Source of the DNA: Pycnopodia helianthoides
Lineage: Eukaryota > Echinodermata > Asteroidea > Forcipulatida > Asteriidae
Direction of reading: 5' to 3'
Assembly (NCBI GenBank): GCA_032158295.1
Contig: CM063243.1
Span: 12,678,931-12,742,930, forward strand
DNA length: 64,000 nt
The translations under genes were made by a program, and so were the position numbers. Below, piece by piece: positions 49,904 to 61,140 of the stretch; the first letter of the stretch is position 1; every line of letters starts with the position of its first letter. A model generated the notes under the pieces. That model was not told the DNA's origin. It was given only the letters and a program-made list of their open reading frames with translations, and searched no databases.

Positions 49904-52221
49904 TGATTACCCGCTTTACTTGTGCATCAATGTGTCCAAAATCTATTGCACAGATCTGCAGAAAATTAAGCACATTTTCATCTTGGGTAAATAACGCGCG
50001 GAATCTTATGAAGGCAAATGTTTTGTCGTTAGATTTACATGAACAATGAGGTGGCCTCGTCAGACTTCAATGATCGCCTTGAAAAACAAAAGCTGTAAAT
50101 CTCAAAGAGGTTCATTTTCCAAAGCACAACTTAACTCGGCTGTTGACATGATATTATTTATTACGCTTATAAACAGTCCGACTTTATAATTCCATTCCCA
50201 GAGCCTTTTTTTGATTAATACCGGATTATCATTGTATTATAGCAAGATCCTCACTGTCAGTGCCGACAAATCAGGGACACAATGCTCAATCAAATGATTT
50301 ACGCTGGAAAAATCCTATCAACCGTGCATTGATTCTTTCTCATCAAAAGGAAAAGGATTTTCCCCCCTCCCTTTTCGCTTTATTAAGGAAAAACGTGAAA
50401 GAAAAGACCGAAAGAAAGAAAAACTGTCGTCGCTGAAGTAATACTCATTGTCAACATTTCTCTACTCACTCTGCCCCAAAGTCTGTAATTCCTCAATATC
50501 AATTTTACACACCCAACACCCTCCAGGGGGAAGACCTCAGCTTGATAAAGAAGGGAGAAAAAAGTATCCTCCATCCTTTGCATATATTTCCTGCATTATA
50601 TTTCTTTGATGAACTGCCTCTCGTAGCCCAGGGCCGTATTTCATATCATTGATTAATTGCATCTCGTGGGCTCTTAGGGAGATTTTCTTGCAAGACAGGT
50701 CAACAACCCAGAGAGCATAGACCCCAAACTCTTGTGGAATCAAAGTAAACATTGCGGTGTGTGTGTGTGTGTGGGGGGGGGGTTTCCAGTGGCTGGTCTC
50801 AGACAAGGAATGAACAGTCAAACAGGGTTTAGGAAAAAAAATTGAATTAGTGTTGTTGATGAGAGGGAGGGATTGAGGAGAGAAGTGGAGAGTGGCAAAG
50901 TCGAAATAATTATAGCTTTTGGGATAAGCTCTTCATTACTTGCACGACCGAGCAAGGGTGTATTGTTCACAAATTCCAGGATGCCGGGGCTGTGATCTTA
51001 ACGTGTTGACACTTTAGAGTGCCTTGGATGAAAATATATCAAATCTAATTGCAAGATGGGAAGATTTTTATGAAAGGATCTATTGGGGAAGGGGGGGATG
51101 TGTTAAAACCAGCAGATGGAAACTTGACTCGGATGTCGATAACTTGTTTAAATTCTCTTACAGAGTGTTGATATTACTTATTAAGCAAAGCCAAATAACT
51201 AAACGCAGTGACCAGATGTCCTGATGATATTAAAAACTACAAGTCTTTCTTGAGGTGTTAAATTGAAAAGTACAGATGTGTTTTGAAACCACCTGATCGA
51301 TATGTTTCGGATAACATGGCAGTGGAGGGATTTTTAAAGTTACTATTGATCAATAAATGCATATTTCACTTTCAGTTTAACAAATTTGGAGCTGAAACTT
51401 GTAATACATCAATGAAAGTCTGTGTTTTAACAAAGAGTTCAACCAAAAAATGGAGATCAAAACTTTGGCTTGATACTTGCCATGTGAAACAATATTTACG
51501 GAAACAGCAAGATTAACATTCTTGAGACAACCACTCCGCTCAACTAGTGTTTTCAAAGCTTTTTTTTTTACATTTCTGATTATGTTGTGAATGATCCATG
51601 TGAAGTGTAGGACCTCAGTCTTAATTTCTGTCCCTGGAAGTATGTTCATTTTTTTCCCCCTCCCAATTCCATCGCAGACCTTAACTGGAAATGGTATTTT
51701 GCCACGGGGCAGATGAATAAATAATGGGCAGCTTTAACTGTCTTCCTTGTCATTGATGGAGGATAATATAGTTATGGTGTCCTTCTACTTTCTGCCTGTA
51801 AGCGACATTTTTCTTCCTGTGATTGTGTGTATGTTGAGGGGGGGGGGGGTTACTGTCCCCAAAGGTTTGTGGAGAAAGATTTTTTGTCAAACCTGATTAG
51901 AATTCTTTGTGAAGGTCTCCAAGGTGCTTAGGGCAAAACAGAAAGACAAGGATTGGGAGGGTTAAGTTTTTCCCATCCTTCTGAGAGATGTTTTTTTTGT
52001 TTTGCTAAGACTGATTCTTTTTTTCTTTTTCAAAGGTATTTTTGACAAACACCATTTTGTGATTTCGTTAAACAAAATTCGTTTGAAGGAGGTGTTAACT
52101 AAAGGCTTGCTAGGAATTGAAGGTTACCATTGGTAGTAAAACAAGTGTGTATCATTTCAGACTGAGTGCAAATACTTCTCAGGATGCTTGGAAGCAGTAT
52201 ACCAGCTGTTAAATTTACCCT
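49904..52221. other. Unique noncoding region
   Basis: No supported gene. It contains a GT run at 50756-50772 followed by G9, and a G12 run near 51838. Open frames at 50383-50821 and 51283-51649 have no recognisable domain. Confidence 0.4.
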
Positions 52222-52623
52222 TTAAAGCACTGGACACTATTGGTAATTACTCAAAATAATTGTTAGCATAAAAACTTACTTGGTAACGAGCAATGGAGAG
52301 CTGTTGATAGTATAAAACATTCTGAGAAACGGCTCCCTCTGAAGTAACGTAGTTTTTGAGAAAGAAGTAATTTCTCAGTAAAATATTTGAATTGATTTTG
52401 AGACCTCGCGCGTGAGGTCTCGAAATCGAAATCAAGCATCTGAAAGCATACAACTTCGTGTGACAAAATGGACAAGGGTGTTTTTTCTTCCATTATTATC
52501 TCGCAACTTCGACGACCAATTGAGTTCAAATTTTCACAGGTTTGTTGTTTTGTGCATATGTTGAGATACACCAAGTGAGAAGACTGGTCTTTGTCAATTA
52601 CCAAAGGTGTCCAGTGTCTTTAA
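52222..52623. mobile_element. TTAA-ended miniature element, copy C
   Basis: Begins TTAAAGCACTGGACACTATT and ends ACCAAAGGTGTCCAGTGTCT followed by TTAA. It is highly similar to copy B (for example AACGAGCAATGGAGAGCTGT). The central palindrome at 52400-52421 is GAGACCTCGCG..TGAGGTCTC, extended by GATTT/AAATC. The two open frames inside it on the - strand are incidental. Confidence 0.8.
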
Positions 52624-53192
52624 AACCCTGCAATGAGGGACCTGTTTGGTGGCAATGCCCCTGTATGCTGACAAGCTTTTTTGCATAGGTTAAGAGGTTT
52701 TTTAAAACTATTTAAAAAAAAAATACATGTTCAGGTATTGCCTAGGTTAATTTAAGCTTATTTGTTTGCTTAACTAGTCAGGTTTTTCTAATTTGGTAGC
52801 CTCTAACATTGACAATTATTTACTTACTGATTTTGTACACCAATATACTGGCAGAGTTTTGTCCTGCCCCCTGTTGATTGACACCTCCTCTAGGACTTGT
52901 GGCATGGTCCAGCTTAAGATATCATGGCATATGAGCTGACCAGTGCATACGATGTGGTTAAGACAATGGAAATACTAAAATTTGTCAGCATGTGCCGATA
53001 GTGGCCCTCACTACAGGGTGTTAAAACAAATTGAGATGGCATGATCAAGTTATTTAATTTAAAGGGACTTGTTTTGACAACAGAAGTATTGCTATCCTTA
53101 CTGGTCTTTATGTGTATTCCCGCATGAAGAGAAGCAGTTAATGTTACTTTGCTGGAGGGTATGTTTCACCACAACCATCCATAGCTTATGGT

Positions 53193-53453
53193 TTAATCAA
53201 TAGAACATGATCCTACATAGTCTGAAGTGAGAGACACGAACGCATCAGAGCAGAAGTCCCCAGGATGAAACCACTTGGCCGTTGCACCAAACCGATCAAA
53301 CATTTCAGGAAAAAAATCGACGGGGCTTCCGACGCGGCCCAGCAATTTCCGAAAAGTCATTCCCCTCTCGAAAATACCGCGGGTAAGATCATCCAAACAA
53401 GCGGTGTTTGTATCTTGTAGTGAGACACCACCATGCTTTACATTTCCCCCTCT
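53193..53453 (-). CDS. Unassigned exon-like ORF
   Basis: On the - strand, GCCTTTTTTTGCACAG ends at 53454 and is followed in phase 0 by an 86-codon frame running to TAA at 53193-53195. Composition is protein-like, with segments such as DDLTRGIFERGMTFRKLLG and DFFPEMFDRFGATAKWFHP. Aromatic and charged residues are well mixed, unlike the surrounding noncoding frames. It would fit a terminal coding exon. No family was recognised and no polyadenylation signal was seen just after the stop. It could also be a conserved noncoding element that happens to be open. Confidence 0.33.
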   Translation of the reverse strand, partial: RGGNVKHGGVSLQDTNTACLDDLTRGIFERGMTFRKLLGRVGSPVDFFPEMFDRFGATAKWFHPGDFCSDAFVSLTSDYVGSCSID

Positions 53454-55171
53454 CTGTGCAAAAAAAGGCAAGGGCCACTATACACCAACGGAGAACCTCA
53501 TTCTCAAGTCATTCACCCCAATGGAGGACTCAACTCCCCCCCCCCCCCTTTTCGCTTTTTGCAGCATCTCCATTGAACATGACAAGAGCAATCCACTTTG
53601 ATTAGCTCCTTCCTTTTGCCAGGGGAGAAGGAAGGGAGTAAGGTTAAAAACTTGGTGACGACCCGTCAAGTCAGCCTGGCTTGTCCAAGTCCTGAGTGGA
53701 TTACAGCCCTCATTAATTGACCCATTGGGTAATGTAGTAACAACAGTAGTGTTTAGACAGGCAATACAAGGGCTTGGTGAAACTCCCCCGGGGAGCCCTG
53801 GTTATGAATATTAATAAACTTTTGTTAGGTAAACGCTTCGGGGGGTTAAGAGTGTTGGATTTCCCACAGCATCCTGTGTAGTCGTCCCGCCACCGTATCT
53901 GCTGGAATTCATTTACACAACTTTGCAAAGTAGAAAGGAAGGATGCGCAAATTTCACAGGTAATATTTAGTGTCGTGTTTTTTTTTTTTGGGGGGGGGGG
54001 GAAAAAGTGAAGAAAAAAAGAAAGTGGAGTGTAATCATTGGAGGGCCAGATATAGGAAAGACAACATCTGGTTGCGATGGTGGAGTGTGCGAACCAACAC
54101 CTATCAGGAAGTGATGAACTCCGTTTTTAAGTGCATTAGGAAAGAAATTGCTCCCAAAGGGGTATGTGATATTGAGAATCGGCCGAATGTGCGCACTCAT
54201 CCGGGAACGGCAACGAGTGTTTGAACACTAACTAAATGTATACGCAGGTCATTCACCCTGAATAATGGAACCGAGAACGTTGAAGAGATCACTGGAGTTT
54301 CTCTGTAGATCCGAAGAAGTTGAGTGATTGATCAACAGCTTAGTTAAAAATCCTCCTCACTGTTTTTTTGTTGCTGTGGCAGTAGGCAACTTTGAGTTTC
54401 TTCCTACCGCTCTGACTTGAGTTCCCTGTGTTTATAATCGTGTTTATATCTATTAAGGCTGTCTTGTATAAACAGGCACCGATGCAAATTCTGTTAAGGG
54501 AAGTACATCCTTGGCATCTTCGTGCCGTTTCACTGTCTTTGTCCACACTGTATACAGGAGGTAATTTCAGTTTTGAAAATTAGATCTCCCAGACCATTAT
54601 TGGACAGTAACTTGTGTGGGTTTTTGTTATCCTCACTGGTCTTTATGTAAGAAGTGTCCAACCTTGACATGTAAATTGTGTAAGCGTTATCAGCCTGTGG
54701 TTCAAACCTGCAGCCGTGTAACTGCAAGTCCTGTCGGCTACTCACTTTTTTGTTTGCATATGAAATTGGAACCATATCCCTCTTCAACTAAATCGCATGC
54801 TTCTTACACGTATCTCTAGTTAACTTGTACAATATCTTTAAAAAAAACACTCCAACTAAATGACAGTGCTTTTTTATTAGCTCTAGTTACCTTAACTCCA
54901 GGTTTGTGACTAAGCTTTTACCTGATTTGAGTATTTTTTTTATTGATGTCGTTGTTTCTTTCGATTTTCTTGAAGCACGTGAAGTTGCCATACGTCTATA
55001 TTTCTATTGTGGTGATGTAGATCTGTGACTGGTCTGTAAACCTCTGAGATGTCAAATCCTGTACACTCACAGGGCTTCAGCTCTTTACCCATTTTTACAG
55101 GATTTTTTAATTTTTGTATCAATCACAACCACACAGCTAATATTAGTATTTAATATTAGTAAATAGTAATG
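53454..55171. other. Noncoding region
   Basis: No supported gene. It has a C10 run at 53539-53548, a T10 plus G13 run at 53980-54001 and otherwise unique sequence. Open frames at 53967-54224 and 54530-54819 have no recognisable domain. Confidence 0.4.
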
Positions 55172-55762
55172 TTAAAGGGAACGTATACCTTTGGTTTTTC
55201 AAACCGTTAGATTGTTTTAAACCTGTATAAATGTACATGTGTAGATATATACAATAAAAACTAAAAATCTCATTTCAAAAGGTGGTAGCGTTTTTGAGAT
55301 ATCGCCGAAAATCTGAAGCGATTATGTCCACGCAGGAAGAATAATCCGCAATTGGAATACACAATCTGGGAAACGTTTCTGCCAGAAACGCTTCTCAGAT
55401 TAAAATTATTTTTGATAAAAACTGATATATTTTTGCATAACCACATTACCGGTACTCCAAAGTGAAATGATTCTCAAAATGCTTTATACTATCGAAAGCT
55501 GCTGTACTTCTCACCAAGTAATTTTTTATTGCCATTTAAAAAAAACTTTTTAAATGAGATATCTCCTCACTCACAAGGCCGAATGGCCACTTCAAGGTGA
55601 GGGCTACACTAAACTGATTTGGGCTGTTGACCCAAATCAACTGACACCGGGGGCACGTTGCCACCTACTCCTGGGGTTGAAATAGGGTTACCCCCTTCAC
55701 AGTCCGTAAGGATGTAGCCATTAATTTTAAGAGTGATTACCAAACGTATACCTTTCCTTTAA
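55172..55762. mobile_element. TTAA-ended miniature element, copy F (enlarged)
   Basis: Begins TTAAAGGGAACGTATACCTT and ends AACGTATACCTTTCCTTTAA, with inverted ends and TTAA at both edges. A palindrome, CTGGGAAACGTTTCT/AGAAACGCTTCTCAG (55366-55398), lies in the left half. The right half contains unrelated extra sequence (about 55566-55720, ACCCAAATCAACTGACACC), probably a second insertion. Confidence 0.6.
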
Positions 55763-55860
55763 TACTACTACTACTACTACTAATAAAACGGCACTTGTGA
55801 GGTGCTTTTTATCTAAGAAACATTCACAGGCACTGGTCTAGATTTAACAAGAAGAAAACT

Positions 55861-56200
55861 CTCTTGGTGTGTTCATAGGCTAATCTGAACAACGAGTGTT
55901 GAGAGACTGTTGGAAGCTTGAGGTACATGTATTGTGTGTGTCTGTGATATGTTCAGGTAAAGAGTTTCAAGTAAAGGAGGGCTAATATTAGAAAAGGCCA
56001 TAAGTGGCTATTAAATGCGGATGGGGGAGCCTAGAGCGTGCTGCCTGATGTCCTTGGACTTTGCCTGACTCTGATAGGTAGGGAGGGGCTATACACCATT
56101 CAGTGCCTTGCATGTCAGGATGATGACTTCTGAGATTAATGGGTAACCAGTGAAGATTGTGTGAGATGTGAGATGACATTTCTGTACCTGTCAGTAATCA
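55861..56200 (-). pseudogene. Decayed LINE reverse-transcriptase C-terminus (CR1/L2-like)
   Basis: On the - strand, from high to low coordinates, three frames give HISHNLHWLPINLR, then ILTCKALNGV, then APPYLSE, and near the end QHSLFRLAYE. These are the ordered conserved blocks (LHWLP, LLTxKALNG, APxYLSEL, HLFRxAY) of the C-terminal region of CR1/L2-type non-LTR retrotransposon reverse transcriptases. Frameshifts and stops between the blocks show it is dead. Only the 3' end is present, as expected for a 5'-truncated insertion. Confidence 0.8.
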
Positions 56201-56856
56201 GGCGGCAGCTATTGGAGTGGATAATAGTACATTCAAGACCGAACAAATAAATCACACGGTTGAATAGTTATCAAAAATGTAGCTGTTAATCCTTAATTAC
56301 CAGCAACAATCTGCCCTTCTTTATGCCCACGTTTAATTGATGGCTAATACTTTTTTTTATGACAAGCACTCTACTTGATTGGACAATGCCTTTGTATTCA
56401 GAGTCATTTCCCCATGACCAGCCCGTCATTGATGAAAAATCCACCTTGTCAAGTGCAGGTTAGCTTGGCTACTTGTCCTTATGAGACTCGTTGGTAAGTC
56501 ACTGCGTGACATGCGCGCTGCGTGACATGCGCGCATATCTGCGGCACGCCTACCGTTTTTGATACTTCCGTCTCCAAAGCTGGCATGTGGGAACTGTAAT
56601 TTTTTACCAAAAATCACCAATGTCATTGTTTAAAAGCTTTTCTTATGACAGAAACTTGTGATTCTTCTGAGAAGACCTTGGTCTTTGAAGATCGTACGTA
56701 AAAGCCAAGTTCAATTATTAAACTTTTCCTGCATAAATCATGCAAGAAAAACTAGCTCATTGCAAACCCTATGTGCTTTAGTAATCAGTTTGTGTGAAGT
56801 GGGCATGGCTTACAGTGGAATTAAGTCACACTTGTGAACAGGATAGCCCTGATATA

Positions 56857-57243
56857 CTAAAGGCAGTGGATACTTTTGGTAGTTACTCAAGAAATACACT
56901 ACCGTAAAAACTTACTTGGTAAGGAGTACCTGAGAGCTGCTGATAGTATAACAATTGTGAGAAACGACTTCCTCTGAAGTAATGTAGTTTTTGAAAAAGA
57001 GGTAATTTCTCAATAAAATATTTGAGTCTGAGAAAGGCTTCAAACATTCGAAGCCTTTTTCAGGCATTTGAAAACCACACAATTCTGTGCAACATGTGTG
57101 TTTTTTCTTTCATTATTTTCTTGCAACTTCGATGACCAGTTGAGCCAAAATTTTCACATGACTGTTATTTTATGCATATGTTGGGACACACCAAGTGAGG
57201 AAACTGGGCTTTGACATTTACCATAAGTATATCCTGCCTCTAA
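56857..57243. mobile_element. TTAA-ended miniature element, copy D
   Basis: Begins CTAAAGGCAGTGGATACTTT and ends near TTACCATAAGTATATCCTGC; the terminal TTAA is mutated at both ends. It shares GAGAAACGACTTCCTCTGAA and TTTTCACATGACTGTTATTT with the other copies. Its central hairpin is AAAGGCTTC/GAAGCCTTT (57033-57058). Confidence 0.7.
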
Positions 57244-58570
57244 GCGATTATCTTATAATGAGTGAGTGATGTTTTTCATATATTTCTTAAGGAGTTTGGA
57301 TTGGACTGACCAATCTGATGCCTCAGTTAGTTTGTTGTTATTGAGTTGCTCATCTTTGTACTCGCATGGGTGTACTGAATATTTCATTACTCGTATCGAG
57401 CGACTTCTGCTCTGACAACATTAAAGAAAAAAGCCTTTTCAGTGATCTGGCCATAGCCCCTGCTGGAGCCAGTTATTCGGACATGGCCCAAGGTGGTTTA
57501 CAAGTGTTTCACTTGTGAAAGGTTGGCCAAATTGTGTCGCCTTTTGAATCCCATAGTCTTGATATTTCGTTTGCGTTTAGACAGGTTTGCTGTGTGTAAC
57601 TTGTGAAAATGTGGCACAGTTGTGTTATCTTGTTCTCGCTGTTGTGTTTGTTATGTAAAACTCCACAGAAGGGATAAGCCTCATGAGTTTGGAGCCAGTC
57701 TCTCTCATGCAAACATTGTACTGTCTGTGGTTATGAACTGCACAGAGGAATCAGTTTTGTGTCCAACTTGAATCTACAGATACCTACATGTACCTACATC
57801 CATGAAACCACCAGCACCCCCCATGCAGTCTACACCACTTTACTACAGTGCCCTTTATGTCACCCCTTGCTGTGTGAAAGACCTTAATCAAGTTGAACGT
57901 GAGGCCATTATCTGCTGCCTTGCATTATTGTTGTTTCCACACAGGCCCTATTGTCAGGGATGATTGTAGAAGTTGCCATAACGATGAGTGTGCTAATTAG
58001 CCATTTCTAAGACGCACACTTTGTACTTGAGGGAAACAGGTCATGCGTGCCATGGTGTGATCACTTTGCGCCTCATCTACCTCGGCTGTACGTGGAAAGC
58101 ACAGTCTCTGACGGGTTGTCCAAGGTGAAATAGGAGCATCCTCATTGAAATAGGAGCATCCTCATTCATGTAGTAATTTTTAAGGGCTAGTCATTTGCTA
58201 GAAGGTCAAGGTGTTTTATGAGGCAACAAAATTTTCTTTCTCTTTGGTTTTTCTCACTATACTGTATCTACTTTCATACCTGATGTACCATTGTCTTTGC
58301 AATGACCTCATAAGACAAAAGATAAAAGAAATGTAAAATTTTTTCTTTGGCGGAAAATAAAAAAAGCTGAACGGTGTTCTTCGGCAGTCTTATTTTTTGG
58401 GCCAAAAAATAGTCTTTCAGTGGTTTGCCTAATCAAGACCAAAAGCCTTGTAAAGTTTGGGACTCCAGAAAAACAGTAAGATACATGCTTCGCATATATA
58501 AAATTTATTTTGAAAACAGTGAATTGATTGGTCTGTTTAGTAAAAAAAAGAAAAGAAGGAATTTAGGGTT
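57244..58570. other. Noncoding region
   Basis: No supported gene. A 21-base tandem duplicate (TGAAATAGGAGCATCCTCAT) occurs at about 58127-58166. The rest is unique. Confidence 0.4.
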
Positions 58571-58725
58571 GTTGAACAAAGAAAAATTGACTAGAGCAGA
58601 ACTTGAACCTGCGACCTCCAGATTAAAGTGCCAGCGCTCTACCAACTGAGCTATCAAAGTGTCGGCATGTTAATCCAGAGGTTGCAGATTTACATCCCGC
58701 TCTAGCCAATTTTTATTTGTTCAAC
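58571..58725 (-). mobile_element. Palindromic tRNA-like SINE pair
   Basis: On the - strand, A-box TAGCTCAGTTGG (complement of 58642-58653) and B-box GGTTCAAGTTC (complement of 58599-58609) flank an anticodon-arm-like CACTTTAATC, giving a tRNA-Lys-like body one base short in the loop. The tail is CTCTAGTCAATTTTTCTTTG followed by TTCAAC. The adjacent right arm (58671-58725) is the same T-arm and tail in inverted orientation (GATTTACATCCCGCTCTAGC), so the whole is a palindrome with the A-box half in the loop. Confidence 0.6.
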
Positions 58726-58869
58726 CCAAAACTGTTTAAAATTCTCTTTTAGCTTATTACTTCATAAACCCTATAACCAGACTCAAGTGATTTTCATCAA
58801 TGTTTGTGGCATGTTAGCTCACAGTGTTTCCCCTGGCTGCTGAACTGAGTAAGGTGGTAAAAACACCAA

Positions 58870-58993
58870 TTTGATGATTGGAGCAAAATCGACTTAAAAG
58901 GGAATTGTTTCTCAAAATGGTATACATTATCAACAGCTGCAGTGCTTTCTATCAAGTAAGTTTTTATGGGCATTCATTTTTGGTATACCAAAC
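58870..58993 (-). repeat. Partial TTAA-family element
   Basis: On the - strand it reads GGTATACCAAAAATGAATGC, AAAAACTTACTTGATAG, CAGCTGTTGATAATGTATAC and TTTTGAGAAACAATTCCC. This is one half of the TTAA-ended family, closest to copy F. Confidence 0.45.
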
Positions 58994-60899
58994 CGTGGTT
59001 CGTTTGCTAAGTTAAAACACCTGAGGACCCTTCGAAATGGTCCGAATGGCTAGTTCAGTGTTGAAAAGTATTCCTATTTAAAATGAAATATGGACAAGTG
59101 CAAAACCTGACGGACTAGCGAAACTACAAGCTGTAGCTGGTCCTGCTGGCCAGACACTGAAAAAGTTCAGGGCAAACCCTGAAGACTCTCTCTCTCTCAA
59201 ACCACCTGTGAATAATGCGAATTACAGCACCTGATTATTTACATGGACTTCATGTGTTGTTATTATATTATTATTCATGGTTTATCAAAAAACATTCAAA
59301 GTGGGTGCCAAAGGCAAAATTACATTGAATTTACAATCAAGAAATTGCATTTTAAGAAAGAAATTACATTAAGAAAGAATCTCTCCCGTTGGCGTAGAAA
59401 AGGCAAAGAAACCCTATTGACACAACTGCTCCATTGTTACCCAGACCACACAAGGAACCAAATGTATAAGCTCACATTTACAAGATGGAGCATAAATACA
59501 AAAATAAAGGAAAATATAAAGCATTGGAAAGCAATTAGCACAGGTATGCCCCCATGTACGTATATAAATACATTTATATGTAAAAATCGGAAGCAGGGGA
59601 AGACAGTTACAAAGTGTATGCCCATATATGGAAGTGCATCATATATATAACATATAAACCAACATTTTTTGGTGGCATTGCTTGAGGTATTGTATTACAT
59701 AACTGTAGAGCATGAGAGTACGATTCATGATCATTAGCTAATATAATGTAAGGCATTATTAATCAATGTATCATTGATGATAACCAACATTTAACTATGC
59801 TCTTTGTCGCACAATCGTACTCCATGAATCTAAGTTTGTACAATAATAACAAACAAACCGAACAACAAAACAGTTAGGGGGTATCACACTAAACACACAG
59901 CTAGAAAAACAATATCAGTCAGGCTGTGTAACCTTTCTGGAGAAGCACGTCGGCATGGATAGACAAATAATAGCAGCAGCCTCAACACCTACAAAATTTC
60001 ACGGCAGTTTTGTGGTGAAAATAAGCTTTCCCGTGCACTTGATCTCAGAAACTTTGGTCAACTTGTATTCAGAGCACAATCCAAACTGTTTGCCATGTCC
60101 TGGAGAAATATGAGCAATACTTTCAACCGTAAGACGAGATAAATTGAGTTGAGACTTTTTAATTTATAGGTCCCAAGTGAGCCTCATACCCCCATTTCAT
60201 TAATACGTGCGACCGGTTTAATCGAGTGTTCCTCCCTGACCGTAACTCGCCCAATCATAATAATTGTGATAGATGACTGAAATCAGGTTCCTTTAATTTG
60301 TCACTCCGGCCGCAACCGAGTCAGCGGGACCCCGATTGGTTTTCAGCCGGTTAAGATTCTGCGTTGGCATCGGATGTCATATGAACGGGGATTTATGTGA
60401 CGGAAGCGCCTCCATCATTGTCACAGTGAATGTGTAAAAATGTCGGTCATCAAAAACTTCTCTGTTATTAATGTCACTCCGTCTTATTCAGTTACAAAAA
60501 CCAATATGTTTGTGCAATAAATCTAATTTTTGCGATTAATCACATTTTGTTTTGTGCCAAGCGCACTTGCATGTGGTACAGTGAACTACCCAGTCATGTT
60601 TCTTTCACAGCACTACATTTGGAATCTCTTTCATAGTCCCCTCTCCCAGCAAGTATAATTCGTGTCGGGCGATTTTCTTTTTCTTTGTTAATCTCCCCCC
60701 CCCCAAAAAAAAGTAGAGTTCAAAACTCTGCATTAGGGAATACAGCCTAGTAAGATTTGCGGTTACACCATGGGAAATAAAGTATCTCGAATAAGCTGAG
60801 GTTGTACTGAAAAGAGCCAGTGGTGCAAGAACTCCTGTGGAGAACACTTGTAGTCCAATATTAGAAGTAGGATGCAAGAGGTTGTTTTCAGCCGACACT
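58994..60899. other. Noncoding region
   Basis: No supported gene. A very A-rich, lysine/arginine-rich open frame of 135 codons lies at 59243-59650 on the + strand; it has no splice or start evidence and no recognised domain. The stretch 60160-60480 is unique and CpG-richer than its surroundings, so it could be regulatory. Confidence 0.4.
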
Positions 60900-61140
60900 G
60901 TCTCGGGAGACTCTGATAGCCGCCTTCCAAGCGTCCCGGTCCAGCATCAGCGTCCTCAGCTCAGTGGTTTCTCGCTACACCCCCTTCAGTTGGTCTCTTT
61001 AGGTGAGTCTCCTCCTCCTGCTCCTAGCTCCATTGACCTGTTCCCACAGCAACAGCGGGCACTTGGATAGCTCATGGATGATGCACACAGTGGCCAGTCA
61101 GCCTCATCGTCCACCACTCTCTGTTTCTAGTTCAGGGTTT
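60900..61140 (-). pseudogene. Decayed LINE ORF2 C-terminus
   Basis: On the - strand from high to low coordinates: RLTGHCVHHP, then after a frameshift NGARSRRRRLT, stop, RDQLKGV, stop, then ELRTLMLDRDAWKAAIR and a final stop. The order matches the C-terminal tail of many LINE-encoded endonuclease/reverse-transcriptase proteins (RWLGHV..RSRGRPRL..KDxLK..LxxDRxxWR). In-frame stops and one frameshift show it is inactive. It differs from the LINE at 55861, so a second family is present. Confidence 0.72.

Noticed and set aside
58590..58656. Functional tRNA-Lys gene
   Set aside because: A and B boxes are present, but the anticodon loop is one base short, the acceptor stem does not pair and it continues into a SINE tail.
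59243..59650. 135-codon lysine/arginine-rich frame
   Set aside because: A-rich DNA gives Lys-rich frames by chance; no start context, splice sites or recognised domain.
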